From: Cotesia glomerata
Lineage: Eukaryota; Arthropoda; Insecta; Hymenoptera; Braconidae
Direction: 5' to 3'
Assembly: GCF_020080835.1 (NCBI RefSeq)
Contig: NC_058164.1
Span: 12,656,142 to 12,720,141 of the forward strand
DNA: 64,000 bases
The translations under genes and the position numbers were made by a program. Shown one piece after another: positions 1 through 12,780 of this stretch. Within the stretch, counting starts at the first letter, position 1; every line of letters begins with the position of its first letter. The notes below the pieces were generated by a model. The model ran no database searches. It was not told the origin of the DNA and saw only the letters and a program-made list of their open reading frames with translations.

Positions 1-77
1 TATGAAATGACTGCACATAAGCATTTTTTATAGTCTATGAATGTCAGATCTTGCACCAAAAAAAGTTCTAAAACTAA

Positions 78-345
78 AAATTTACGTTGCTATAGTTTGT
101 GCTGCTTAAATTTATTAATTAAAAATAGATTTCATTGAAAAGTATATAAAAAGTAAATGATTAACAGTTTATTAAGATGTAGTCTATTATTAAAAAACAT
201 AACTTTTAATATAATTATTATAATAAATATATAAAATGTTCTAACCCTAAAATCAGACTCTGCTTAAGGTATAGTACTCGGTAGGCGGGCATTTGAACGG
301 TACTTGGCGCCAGACTTCTACCGAGTCTGTAGATTACATCAATAT
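78..345 (+). repeat. Y module of a composite dispersed repeat
   Basis: The stretch starting near GCTATAGTTTGTGCTG and ending near TCTACCGAGTCTGTAGAT recurs at 32400-32706 and 58500-58776 in the same orientation and at 15640-15805 inverted. All copies share a core in which a GGCGCCAG-type motif is flanked by ACTTGG and TTCTACCGA. The copies are diverged. No coding potential is visible. It is one part of a larger unit (P, Z and Y modules) whose class I cannot name. Confidence 0.6.
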
Positions 346-521
346 AGAACAACTTTCAAGTATCAGATTAATATATTTATAACATTTTGATCAAAATTTT
401 ATAGAAGGAAGTAATTATTGGAATTACATAGAGCAGTCATAAATAAAAAATTTTTTAGTGTTAGGCAAACACTATACACGAATAAATTAATACTTACTTA
501 CTGATGTTTGCAGCTAATACA

Positions 522-768
522 GTACGAACGAAAACAGTTTCACTATAAAAATTGCGTCAAGTCCACGTTCATTAAACTTATATTGATTTCAAAAACAAAT
601 TAATTATTCAAGAAAAGATATGAAAGAGAAAAAATACTTTATAAGAAGATGTGATATAAACATAAAACCATGTAACGGTTATAGTTCTTGAATCGAAAAA
701 ATTTTGTTGCAAATTTAAGGAATAAAGGAAAGATTTTTGGACGTACTTGGTGCGCGTCATTGAGTAAC
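522..768 (+). repeat. P module, half copy
   Basis: Diverged single arm of the fold-back element seen complete at 16081-16507 and 30464-30966. It starts with a GAACGAAAACAGTTTCACT-like end, followed by a CAAGTCCACGTTCATT segment, and stops at GCGCGTCATTGAGTA. The second, inverted arm is absent, as it also is at 56129-56382. Confidence 0.6.
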
Positions 769-863
769 AGATTTTTTTTTTTATGTTTAAGAAGTCCTGT
801 CATAGGGCTAGTTTTTTAATCCGGCATAAAAGTTTTGTCTAATGTTAAAATATATCTACATAG

Positions 864-865
<2 letters not shown>

Positions 866-948
<83 letters not shown>
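866..948. repeat. (AT)n microsatellite
   Basis: Uninterrupted AT dinucleotide tract. Short frames through it encode only alternating Tyr-Ile and are not genes. Confidence 0.95.
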
Positions 949-950
<2 letters not shown>

Positions 951-2360
951 GGCATTCCACGACAAATCAGGTAACATTCTACATTTGCATCTCTGATTTT
1001 TCTGAAAATTTTTTATGTTATAGTACCCATTGAAAGAGACCTCCATGGTTTTTTTTCAATTTTTTTTGCCGAGCCGTTTTCGAGATACCAATTTTTGAAA
1101 AAAATCGCTTTTTTTTAAATGTCTGTAACTTTGCGAAAAATGGGCCAGTCAGGACGTTTTTTTTCAATTTTCGTTTTCAAACACACTTTTAGGATATACA
1201 ATTAAAAAAAAAAATTAGGAAGACGGTTGACCGTAAAGGTTATCCCTGCAACTTCCCACTAAGTCCATACCTAAAAGCTTAAAATTCCACTGGTTTTGTT
1301 TTTGAGCGCTTCAAGCTCAAAAACATATTTTTCATGTTATTTTGAGCTTTCCGAGCTCAAAAAGAAAGCTATTCTATGATTTTGAGCTCTCCGAGCTCAA
1401 AAGTCTGATGAGACATAGATACAATACCATTTTTGGAATTTTCAAACTACGATATTTTTTGGAATGGATCAACCGATTTTCACGTGATTGGCAGGGATCG
1501 ATATAAATTTTTACGCTCTATCAAAGATTTGCAATGATGGAAATTGATCTGATAAAAAATTACGGAGTTATTTTGAAAAAACACTTTTTTCGAAATTTTT
1601 TGTTTTTAATAACTCCCGAACGAATCAACCGATTTAACGGAACTGACAGCAATCGACGTGTTTTTTTTAAGTTTAATAACGGATTAGTTTATAGGATTGA
1701 TGGGTGGAGCCGTTTAGAAGTTATTACCAAAAAAACCATTTTTTTTAATTTTATTTTTGAGATTTCTCAAAATCTAGCGAACCGAATCGATTCAAATTTT
1801 TACAAAATTTAATGACAATGGTACTCTTTGGATCGCCATCTATCTCGATCCGATCGATCGAGCTGTTCAAAAGTTATGAGAGGTTTACATACATACACTC
1901 ACATACATAGAGCCGCACGGACACCATCGCGGGAATAGTCAAAACAGCTTCCTAGGACCTCAAAATGTCGAGATCTGATGAAAACTCGATTTTCGCAAAA
2001 CGGGATAAGACCAATAGCTTCCCGAATTTTGAAAAATTTTCAATTTTTTTTAGCGGGAAGTTAAAAGTTTTAAGACTGTACTTTTATAAGATTTTCAAAT
2101 TTTGACTTTAAAATATGGATATAAAAAAAAAAAAACACGTAGCTATCGATTTTCTTGAAAATTTTTTCTAAGAAACTGTCAATTATCCCCCAACTTTTAA
2201 GCCTAGTCTTTTAATAAGCAATCGATGGGATCTATTTTTTTTTTTTTTAAATTTTATGTTCAGTGAAAAAGAAGATTTTTTTTTAATTTTTGTTTTTAGA
2301 CACACTTTTAGGAAAAGAAAACGATGTGAAATTTTCTAAATCAACTTTCCGTAAGATTTT
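949..2360 (+). repeat. Dispersed repeat of the GGGCATTCCA type, interrupted
   Basis: It starts GGGGCATTCCACGACAAATC, related to the outer ends of the repeats at 22249 (GGGCATTCCATGCCAAATC) and 35028 (inverted). It is split by a hairpin repeat at 1203-2064. The phrase TTTTTAGACACACTTTTAGG after the insert echoes TTTTCAAACACACTTTTAGG before it, so either a module is duplicated or sequence around the insertion has been repeated. The outer right boundary is uncertain. Confidence 0.45.
1203..2064 (-). repeat. GAGCTC-hairpin repeat, copy 1
   Basis: Full-length but short copy read on the minus strand. The + strand begins AAAATTAGGAAGACGGTTGACC and ends TAGCGGGAAGTTAA. Three palindromes of the form TTGAGCTnnnnAGCTCAA lie near its left end. 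The internal microsatellite is reduced to a few ACATACAT units near 1890-1910. Confidence 0.8.
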
Positions 2361-2699
2361 CAAGCATGTAACGATAGAATTTGAGTTTTTCGAATTTTGA
2401 AATTTTTTGTTTTACTTATTTATGTCAAAAAATGTCTTGAATCATAATATTTTACGTCAATACTACTTTCGAGGATTATATTTATTCATTTATTTATTCA
2501 TTATTTCCAACAATCAAATCTATAGAGATGCAAGAGCATCTGTACGTAGAGCTAGATCTTACAAAATTATCCTATATTTTACAAAATATTCAAAAATATA
2601 TATAAAAAAATGCAAAATGCACAAAGAGTTAGAGAAATACCAATATTGCATAGATTTAACATGGAAGTGCATAAAACATAATACTTGTAACACAGAATA

Positions 2700-3510
2700 T
2701 TGTACTATTACAACGACAGATTCATGATCCAAGCTTTTATCTTATAGTTTAGCGTTTTTTCACTGCAATTTAATATCTTAAGATTATTAGGTAAAAGGTT
2801 AAAATATTTTATAGCAACATAGTACGCGTTTTTTACGCTAATCCTTTTTTTTAGTTTTAGGGAGAGATATCGGCTTAAATCTAGTTCTAGTTGATTTAGT
2901 ATTGAATAGATCTTTACACTCTTGATAGTAACGCATTAGAGCTTTTACAACAAAAGTTTTCTTAATATCAAGGGGTAAGTGAACAATACTATGGACCTTC
3001 GAAATATTTTAACATATGATTTTGAATGGTTAAAATAGGCTTAATGGCGTTGTTATAAGCACCACCAAGCAATAACCCCATAATTTATGATACTTTCAAA
3101 GAGTCCATAATACCCACTTTTTAATATAATCCTAGATATTTACAGTATTCTACTCTACAAAACTCTCTATTGTTTATTTTTAGTGTATAATTGAAAGGAA
3201 CACTATCTTTATAACTACCAAAATTAATATATGTCGACTAATTTATGTTAAGCAAGAGTTGATTGTCTCGTAACCAAACATCAAGTATTTCTAACCATTT
3301 ATTCAAGATTAAACTAATTTCAACCCAGCTATTTCCTGTACATATAATTGCCGTGTCGTCTGCATAAGTAAAAAGAGAATTCTCCGGCAACATAGAGAAG
3401 ATGTCATCTATAATATATATTAGAGTGTGCCAAAGAAAGAAGATATTTTTTTTTCTCCGCCCAAAATATGATAGGATATGTCCTGTAATGTCCGCCTGAA
3501 ATGCGTACAT
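2700..3510 (-). pseudogene. Decayed non-LTR retrotransposon reverse-transcriptase fragment
   Basis: Minus-strand frame 3510-3238 contains the reverse-transcriptase active-site signature YADDTAIICTG, followed by a KWLEILDVWLRDNQLLLNIN segment typical of the region after the catalytic box in CR1/Jockey-type LINE enzymes. Further downstream on the minus strand, across stops and frameshifts, conceptual translation still gives a YCKYLG-like thumb motif and a QNHMLKY-like stretch to about 2700. The enzyme would reverse-transcribe the element RNA at a nicked target. The N-terminal endonuclease and most of the reverse transcriptase are missing. It is an old, inactive remnant; the clade beyond the CR1/Jockey/L2 type is not assignable by eye. 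It does not belong to the R1-clade family found elsewhere in this window. Confidence 0.7.
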
Positions 3511-4200
3511 TCTTTTCTTTTTTTTTTATTATTAATATTTTTTTTTATTCTTTACTACTCAAGGTTTAGTTTTTTTTTTATGTACGATTGCCTCGTTTCG
3601 ACACGGGTAATAAACAATTCGGGTTCAAATAGGCGACATGTAACCGGGTACTATCTAAGAGGTTCTATTTTAAGATTTTATCTAGTTTCCCATGCAGCAG
3701 AAACATTAGTTTTCCATTTTATGACCCTTTTGGACAGATTTCTAAAAAAACCTATAAAAATTAAATACTTTGTAACGTGGATGCACTGCATCTGGTGGGA
3801 TCTCTCACCTCCCACAGTGTCCTACTTAGGAAAAATTATTAAAAAAAAAATTTGTCGTCTGTTTGAATTCCAAATATACCAGAGTAATAAAGATTGTATC
3901 TCTGATAATTTTTAGAAGTACTTAAAGTTTTATTTTATGTAAAATGTAAGATATTTAAAAATACAAAAATTTAAACTAAGAGATATTATAATCATTATTA
4001 ACATGGAATTAAACTAACACAGAATGCAAACAAAATAATGTGTAATTTGACCAAGATAACAATTAATAGAAATCGCGAAATAAAATAAAATTTGAATTTT
4101 ATACGAAAGAATGGAATACAAACAAAATGAAAATTATTTAACAATAAAATTTAAGCAAAATAAAATTATAGGATAAGGGACAGATATTTAAAATAACAAA

Positions 4201-4204
<4 letters not shown>
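3511..4204. other. No recognisable feature
   Basis: AT-rich sequence. A 145-codon frame on the plus strand (3478-3915) begins inside the antisense of the LINE fragment, is dominated by Phe/Leu/Ile from poly-T runs, and shows no family motif. I see no gene. Confidence 0.5.

Positions 4205-4271
<67 letters not shown>
4205..4271. repeat. (AT)n microsatellite
   Basis: Perfect AT tract between two AT-rich spacers. Confidence 0.95.
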
Positions 4272-4272
<1 letters not shown>

Positions 4273-5629
4273 TATAAACCAGTATAATTTGTTTAAATAA
4301 AGATGATGGTAGATAAGAGGGGAATGGTCTCCTAAGGGGGACCACGCCCTAAATTTGGGACCTGTCAGAATAGAGGGAATGTGTGCCTCCCGACACTCTG
4401 AAAATGCTTAGCTTGTAGGTGGGAAATTCGGATTCGGAAAATTTTCATTGGGTCCCAGCTTCTTCCGCTAAAAAGTAAAGTGGAACCTTTTGCCCTCGAA
4501 AAAGTTGAACTCAACTGAAGAAGTAGTTAGTTAAAAAGTAAAGAGACAGTCTAATTTGGAGAGTTCAGACAGCTGTCACAGGAGTGATTTTTCAAAAGTT
4601 CAACTTCTCATAGTGGAGGACAAATTTTCTTTAACTTTTCAGTTGGCGAAAGGTACTCACTCTATCCGTAAAAATGAGTAAGTGAATTTAATTAAAATGT
4701 TCTATTCTCTATATAAATTGGTTTTGGAATTTTGTAAAGACATTTTTGGAGTAAAAATATAAAAATTAAATAAATGAATCCGCGATTATATTTTCAATCT
4801 ACACGTCCTCTCAGATCCCCGGTCTATTGGCGTATGCTAGGACCGAAAATTCATCTTAAAATTTAAAATTCATTTAAATAAAGGGTCGACAGGTAGGAGT
4901 TCTCGCTCATAAATTGGTATCAGTGGCCCTGATAGCATTTTATAGTCAGGCTCCAAAGCCGGTCGACTTGACGTTACAGTCCAAATAATAATTCTGTCCA
5001 AAGGCAAGCTTCTAATTTCGATTTTAAGAGGTTCTTCATTGAACTTCAAGTTTTCCAATTTAAATAACATAGAGAATACGGTTTGAACAGTATTTTCTCC
5101 TGCAAGCTATGAAGAAATTTTTTTTTGATAAAATGAATAAATGGACCTTTTTAAGCATTAAATTTTTAAGAAAAAATTTCATTGAGTCAAAAGTCAATCG
5201 TCATTATTTAAATTTTTACGGATCTTTGAAATTTGAATTTTTCGTAAATTTCGCATTTTTTGCATTTAACAGCCAAACTATTGAAGATAGAAAAAAAAAT
5301 TAAACGGTAATGTTACAGTTCGTTTGATGCCCTACAACAAAGTTTTCAACAATTTTTTCATATCATTAATAACAATAAAGTTACAGACTAACAAAGTTTC
5401 GTTTTTATTATTTTTCACTCTTGTCAATTGAACTATCGATGATACAACAAAAAATTCAGTATAAATTTTTTAGTACATCGAATTCGCAACAAAAATATAT
5501 AGGTGAGATTTTCCTTATCATTGCTGAATAAAAGTTACAGACAAAATAAGTTTTATTTTTATGATTTTTCAACTATATTATGTAATATATTAATAATATA
5601 TATAAAATATTAATAATAAATATCAAGTT
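4272..5629. other. Unassigned, locally less AT-rich spacer
   Basis: Bases 4310-4640 are noticeably richer in G and C than their surroundings (GGGGGACCACGCCC at about 4335), which may mark degraded coding or element sequence, but no frame is kept. A 66-codon minus frame at 4870-5070 shows no motif I recognise. Bases 5230-5610 are low-complexity AT-rich DNA with paired TTTTTCA/AACAAAATT phrases. No gene is supported. Confidence 0.35.
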
Positions 5630-5679
5630 CCCTGAATATCAAACTTCCCTGAATGTTTCCACGATGATGTCCGTATGTC

Positions 5680-5735
<56 letters not shown>

Positions 5736-6889
5736 TATGTGTGTGTGAATGTGTGTATGTGTGTGTGTATGTATGTATGTGACCCACTTATAACTTTTGA
5801 ACAGCTTGACCGATTTCAACGCAGTTGGCGCCATTCGAAAAGGATCAGCCAAACTTAGATTTTGTATATAATTTGGACCTATTCGGAACGATATATTTTG
5901 ATAAATCTTGAAAAAAATACAAAAAATTTTTTTTAAATGTGGTTTTTTTGGAATAACTTTTAAACGGCTAGGCCGATTGATTCCAAAATCTAATAAGCTC
6001 TTAAGGTCAAAAAACCACGTCGATCACTGCAAGCACGATCAAAATCGGTTGATTTGTTCGCGAGTTATCGTTGTCGAAAGAAAACCGAAAAAAGTGTTTT
6101 TCCGGAATTACTTTGAAATTACTGGTTCGATCAATTCAAACTTAAAGATTCTTTATGAAGCTTTAAAAACTGCGTCGAATGCCATCAACCGCGTGAAAAT
6201 CAGTTCATTCATTCAAAAGTTATTGCCGTTTGAAAATTAAAAAAATTAGGAAAACAATTGACCCCGAATGCTATCCCTGTGACTTCCCGCCAATTCCACA
6301 CCTAGGCGCTTTAAATTGCACTGATGATGTTTTTGAGCTCTTCGAGCTCAAAAGTTTTATCAAAGTTCGATGAAACACGATTTTTAAAATTTTCAAACTG
6401 TTATAACTTTTGAATGAATTAACCGATTTCCACGCAGTTGGCGGCGATCGATGGGGTTTTTCTAAGCTCTATAGAAAATTTAGAATAAAAAAATTGATCT
6501 GATGAAATATTTTGGAGTTATTATAAAAAAACACTTTTTTCGATTTTTTTCGACAACGATATCTCACGAACGCATCAACTGATACTGACCCTTTAGCCGG
6601 CGATCGATGCGGGTATTCATAGTTAAGAGCTGATTAGTTTTTGAGGTCGATCGGTTCAGCCAATTCGGAGATATTTCGAAAAACGAAAAAAAAAACGACT
6701 TTTTTCCCCATTTTTTTTGCAATTTCTCGAAATCTACTCGTCCGAACTGGTCCCAACTTGCAGGAAATATAAGCTTTGCAAATTCCTTTCGAATGACACC
6801 AACTGCGATGAAATCGGTCAAGCCGTTCAAAAGTTACGAGTGGTTTACACACACACACACCCACACACACACACATACACACACACACA

Positions 6890-8854
6890 GCGCCGGGATT
6901 GGACGGAATCCCTAATATAGCCTTGAAAACCATCATAAAAGCAGCACCAACATTATTTCTAGACGCTTACAACGCATGCCTCAAGGAGGGGACTTTTCCT
7001 CGTAAGTGGAAACAGCAACGGTTAATACTTTTACCTAAAGGAAAGAAACCGCCAGAAGAACCGTCATCTTACCGACCACTCTGCATGCTAGATACGGCGG
7101 GTAAGATATTTGAGCGTATCATCCATCAGAGAATAGATGCAGTAGTCGACCCACTCTTGGCAGACAACCAGTATGGATTCCGGAAAGGACGATCAACCCT
7201 GGACGCGATCAACCTGGTTGTTAATACGGCCAAAGAAGCAATCGCAGGAACTAGATGGAAGGGTGGAACGAAGAAGTACTGCCTGGTGGCTGCCTTGGAC
7301 ATCAAAAATGCTTTCAATTCCGCTAATTGGGACTGCATCATGCAAGCTCTCGACGAGAAGAACGTGCCAACATATCTTCGCAGACTAGTGATTAGCTATT
7401 TTACAGATAGAGTGCTGAAATACGATACAAAGAATGGTCCGAAAGAGTATGATATAACCGGTGGTGTGCCACAGGGCTCTGTTCTTGGTCCACTTCTGTG
7501 GAATATCATGTATGACGGGCTCCTGAGACTAAAGCTTCCAAGATGTGTCAAACTGGTAGCGTATGCGGATGATGTTGCCGCAGTGATCGTCGCCAAACAC
7601 CTCGACGAGATTCAACATCTGTTTGACTTCACTTTTGAGAAGATCAACCAGTGGATGGATACAGTGAACCTACAACTGGCCAAGCAGAAGACCGAAGCAG
7701 TGCTTATTACCAGCCAAAAAGAAGTTGAAACAATTAAGCTAAAAGTCGGTGACCGAGAAATCACATCACAACCTCATATACGATATCTGGGAGTGATGCT
7801 TGATGCCCGACTCAACTTCAAGCAGCAAGTGGAATACGTCTGTACGAAAGCGTCAGTAGTGAGAGCTAGTCTCGCACGATTGATGCCGAACGTCGGAGGC
7901 CCAAAGCAGAGCAGGAGGCTGCTATTGTCATCAGTAGTCACATCAGTGCTCACCTACGGAATATCCATTTGGGCTGACGCACTAGAGGTGCAAGATTCAT
8001 GGAGAAAAGCTGGACCAATATATCGTATGAGTGCCCTACGAGTAACTAGCGCCTTCCGCACAATATCAGAGAAAGCAGTGTGTGTTATTTCCGGTACTCT
8101 GCGTCTCAGAGTCCTAGCTGAGGAAAGACGGAACCTATACCAACGAAAAAGGTCAACCACCCTGAGCCCTGAAGAACTTAGAAGGCAAGAACGGCAACAG
8201 CATCGCAAGATGGCAACAGGAGTGGAATTCTTCAGAAAAAACTCGGTAGACGTACCGTCTCATACCTCGGATTGATGTGTGGTTCAACCGGAGTCACGGT
8301 GAGATCAACTATTATTTAACGCAGATGTTATCAGGACACGGATGTTACCGGAAGTATCTTCACTGCTTTAAGCACAATGATACCCCAGAGTGCCCGTCCT
8401 GTCCAGGGGTCAATGAAGATGCGGAGCATGTTTTCTTTGTGTGTCCACGTTTCAACCAACAGCGCGATGAGTTAGAGAAGATTCTGAAAAAGAGAACCCA
8501 ACCAGAATCAAAGCTGCCTGGAACGCCACAAGCACTTTTGCTACAAAAGTGCTTACAGAGTTGCGATCCATTGAGAGGAAAAGAGCGAAAGACAGAATCT
8601 AGAAGAAAGAAATAACATCTTAGCCACCAGAAAGAAGAGCAGCAGCTCATTCCTCCCCCCGCGAAGAAATGCCTTACGGCGGTACCATGGCCTCCGCCAT
8701 GGATCAGAGGATAGAAGAGAAAGGGGTTTAGGGTTTAGTGGGTAGGGGCGTCAGCTTCGAGTTTTAGTATGACGCTGCGTCAAGTCGCCACATATCCAGG
8801 CCAAACAGCTATGCCTAGAATCCGTAAAAAGGATTCCCACCCCCCTAAGGAAAA

Positions 8855-8870
<16 letters not shown>
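6890..8870 (+). mobile_element. R1-clade non-LTR retrotransposon, copy A (5'-truncated)
   Basis: The left edge is abrupt: the CA tract runs directly into CGCCGGGATTGGACGG, which corresponds to an internal ORF2 position in copies B and C, so the copy is 5'-truncated in the way usual for target-primed reverse transcription. The right edge is a ~21-base poly(A) tail (8851-8871) followed at once by (AC)n. The 3' UTR contains GGGTTTAGGGTTTAGTGGGT and a conserved ACGCTGCGTCAAGTCGCC segment, both shared with B and C. The insertion point is inside a CA microsatellite of a hairpin repeat. Confidence 0.9.
6899..8615 (+). pseudogene. ORF2 reverse transcriptase and C-terminal domain, copy A
   Basis: The first frame (458 codons, 6899-8275) covers the reverse transcriptase: DIKNAFNSANWD (palm aspartate), GGVPQGSVLGPLLWN and the catalytic YADDVA box are all present, followed by the thumb (RYLGVMLDARLNF). 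Near 8210 the reading frame slips. The true C-terminal domain continues in another frame, which also carries a TAG stop at about 8253, and reaches 8615. That tail has a cysteine-histidine motif, CPSCPGVNEDAEHVFFVCP (CX2CX8HX4C), a known feature of R1-clade ORF2 proteins. The endonuclease domain is lost with the 5' truncation, so this copy cannot act on its own. Identity to copies B and C is high by eye, indicating recent activity of the family. Confidence 0.9.
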
Positions 8871-8885
<15 letters not shown>

Positions 8886-9205
8886 GACCAACACACACAT
8901 ACATACAGAGGTACGGACATCATTGTAAAAATAGTCAGGAAAGCTTCTTAGGGCTTCAAAACGTCGAGATCTGTTGAAACCTCGATTTTTGCAAAACGGG
9001 GTTAAACCAATAACTTTCCGATTTTTCGAAAATCTTTGATTTTCTTAGCGGGAAGTTAAAAATTGTGTTTGGTCAAACTGCTATTAGAGTTTTGAGCTCG
9101 AAGAGCTCAAAAATGTAATGTGGAATTTAGAGCACTTAAGTACAAAATGAGCGGGAAGTTGCAGGGATGGCCTTTAGGGTCAACCGTCGTGCAAATTTTT
9201 TTTTT

Positions 9206-9950
9206 TTATATTTTTGAATAGGCAGTCACAATTTTATTTTTGGTAACATGAGGGAATTTTTTCCTGTGTTCTTCGACAACTTGCAATAAATATTGCTTTT
9301 GTTCTTTATTTGTCGTCAAACAGTTGTTGTAGTCTACGATTAATGCAACGCCTCTTTCAGCGAGATCGTTGACAACTTTCATGTCTGACAACACAGATTT
9401 GCAATGTAGATAATCTTGATCAAATTCCCAAAGCTCTGGATCCTTGTCTAAAAATTGATACGATTATTGAAACTGTTCAAACAAAAATAGAGATCGCTTT
9501 CTAGCAAACTCGTTGAAGTTTTTTGATAATAATGAGCTTACGTCTTTGACGATAAATTTTTTTAAATTCGAAGCATGACTTCTCGCGTTTTTATTGTTAA
9601 ACTCTGTCATCAATCAAAGCTTACCTGACCAACTCTTCTGACAAGTACCATAAGTGTCTTGAAAATGTCAACGTTGCTGCATCAGACATTTTTTTATGAA
9701 CAGAACGGAATTCATAAAGATTATTGATCAAATTCAAACCCTGACAGGATGACTTTATCGCAGAAAGTGCATTAAACCATGAAACCGTACAGAAATTGAC
9801 TAGAAATAAGCAGACATATCTCAGTTCATTTACCTCAGTGGCATTGACTTTAAACTGCTTTTCAAAAATGAAGATTTTTGAAGCATACAGAGTAGGATGG
9901 TTTATTTCCGCAAAATTTTTTTTTTTTTTTCGGTGCTCATGCAAAATATT
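9206..9950 (-). pseudogene. Transposase-like HHARW-family protein, C-terminal relic (copy 1)
   Basis: On the minus strand, frames 9944-9621 and 9394-9206 encode pieces of a protein family that recurs four times in this window. Diagnostic segments are HLWYLSEELVR, VVNDLAERGVALI and the terminal EQKQYLLQVVEEHRKKFP. I recognise the family as one spread through arthropod and cnidarian genomes as uncharacterised proteins; the association with terminal inverted repeats at 13376-15450 suggests a transposase. Stops and frameshifts separate the pieces. The family's RAPGAxHHARW segment, which defines it, is missing here: about 55 bases that reappear inverted at 16507-16565 sit in its place. Flanked on both sides by hairpin repeats. 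Confidence 0.7.
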
Positions 9951-9965
9951 AATCTACATATAGAA

Positions 9966-10884
<919 letters not shown>

Positions 10885-11781
10885 AATTAATGATGGAACT
10901 ACGAACTACTGTAACACCGTACCCTTAAACAACTCTTTTTGAGTAACATTTTTTTTGTTTTTACATAAGACGAAAGGAAAACACAGATAAGAATATTACT
11001 CGAGCGAGATTTGAAAAAGCTTATCGTCTTAGTTGCGACTACTCGTTACCAAAAGGTTCTGAGAGAAAAACATTATTTTCGGTTGTCCCGAAAAACCGCC
11101 TGTAAACGCCGGCAAATAACTTCTTATCTAGGAGCCAATCGCGTATGCAGCCATGGGGGAAGTAACCAGCTGCTAAACATGACCTTTAATAGAAATAGCC
11201 AGCGGCCAAATTCCACGAACATGACCTTTAATAAAAATATTCTTCGCGCATTCCTGCATAGAAATACTACAGATTATTAAAAATATATCGTACGATGTAT
11301 TGCAAATGAATGACGAATGTACGGTTGCATGAATGGTATGATCGTTGATGTATGGTAATCGATGCATCATCTGCTATATCACCAGCACATGAAACTATAT
11401 GTGCTGTATATCATGTGCAGTATATGAAGAATATATGTAACACCGTATATTTATCGATACACATAAGAATCGTGCATATGCGAAGTAACATATTGATGAA
11501 TGTATGGTTTATGCATAAAGATAATGTATTATTGATGAATATCCTATATTAATAATAGAATAATTAATAATAATGGAATATGAGATGATATACTTTTAAT
11601 TGCGATATATTTTTTATAGATATCTGTGGTCAATACGGATACGACTTCGTATATCGCATTATAATGCATTCGATTATATATTTGACGCATATAAACCCTT
11701 TTTCAAACGAGTTACGTAACACGGCAACGCCTGAGCTTGGCTACGTAACCAGCCACCATGGTACAATGGCGGATCCGCGGA

Positions 11782-11801
11782 TATAAAAACCCCAGCCGCG
11801 G
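11782..11801 (+). promoter_or_regulatory. TATA-type core promoter, block 1
   Basis: TATAAAAACCCCAGCCGCGG. It is followed about 30 bp downstream by GGCGGCACTCATCGGGAAGTCGG, a plausible transcript start region. The near-identical box at 12762 argues that it is an element promoter rather than a chance TATA. Confidence 0.4.
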
Positions 11802-12761
11802 AAGCAAAGGCGGCACTCATCGGGAAGTCGGTAACCAGTATTACGGTCCGTGATATTTTTCTTACATTAAATATTTATTTAATTGAATTTACGGAGTGCC
11901 CAAATTCAATAGACAAGCCATCGGCTTTAATAAAATAAATATTAATAATTAGAAAGTTACAAATTAGCTTAATTGGATTAAGACAGAAACGGTTAATTAT
12001 TTCTACGTTTTATATTATATTGGTTGACAAGTTATCGGCTGAAATAATTAATTCACATTTAAAAATAGTTATTCAAACAATTCCTTGGATCGAGAAAATA
12101 AATCAAACAAAAGATATTTCAACTCTCGAGTAAATAATCTGAGCCGCTGCATACGGTTATCAGCTGGCCAGAATTTAGAAAAGAAAAATCATTACGGTTC
12201 GACCATCGTGAAAAAAGGGAATAATAACTATCAATAGAGGAATCTCGAAACAACAGAATACGTACGGTACGTGAGCACAAATCGCGATACCTCACGCGTC
12301 CTAAATAAATAGCCGCCAAGTCGAAAATAAGAAATAGAAAATTACAAAACCGAAAACCACTGGACAACATCGGCCACTATCGAAAATCCAACTATTCAGT
12401 TCGAAAACATGAAATTTTGTTGTTGAGATAAGAAAATCTCACTGTAAGAAATTTATTCGGAAAGGTAAGGGAAAAGTTAGACGCGACAGTACAGAACAAG
12501 TCCATCACGAGTATCCTCACCTGAGCAAACAACCGCTGAGTCACGGGGCGAGGCCCGGAGCCACAAAACTATCGTAGGCAATCGGAATTAACCCGGTCGC
12601 ATTCAACCTTCAGAAAGTAGGAAAAAGTTTTCATGCTTTAGCATTGCTATTGCATAGTGATTCCCAAACGCCGAATTCCATAGCCGTTACCCAGATATTA
12701 CATCAAAATTCTATACTAAGGGTTGTTAAAATTTTAAATGAGTAGGAGGGACTTACGCTCG

Positions 12762-12780
12762 TATAAAAACCCAGCCACGG
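12762..12780 (+). promoter_or_regulatory. TATA-type core promoter, block 2
   Basis: TATAAAAACCCAGCCACGG, 17 to 18 bases alike to block 1. Downstream lies CGCCAGTTCTCCCTATAACC. No coding sequence is seen in the following 600 bp. Confidence 0.4.

Larger units (their letters stand above)
6241..9058 (-). repeat. GAGCTC-hairpin repeat, copy 2b, carrying LINE A
   Basis: Minus-oriented copy inserted into copy 2. It starts AAAAATTAGGAAAACAATTGACC and ends CTTAGCGGGAAGTTAA. Its (CA)n tract (6847-6889 and 8870-8900) is interrupted by the R1-clade LINE at 6890-8870. Both flanking arms match other copies, for example the ACATCATTGTAAAAATAGTCAGG phrase to the right of the LINE. Confidence 0.8.
5630..9205 (+). 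repeat. GAGCTC-hairpin repeat, copy 2, split by an inverted copy
   Basis: The 5' part (5630-6240) carries a (GT)n tract at 5686-5780 and the ordered modules of the repeat up to GTTTGAAAATTAAAAAAA. The 3' part resumes at about 9059 with ATTGTGTTTGGTCAAACTGC and runs through the last GAGCTC palindrome to GGGTCAACCGT at about 9190. Copy 11 shows the same junction uninterrupted at 47500-47525, so the two parts were once one repeat. The intervening 6241-9058 is an inserted inverted copy. Confidence 0.75.

Noticed and set aside
816..1046. Overlapping frames on both strands through the AT tract
   Set aside because: They encode only alternating Tyr and Ile, open because an AT repeat has no stop in those frames.
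3478..3915. 145-codon plus-strand frame as a membrane protein
   Set aside because: Hydrophobic only because of poly-T codons, overlaps antisense LINE sequence, and shows no start context or conserved motif.
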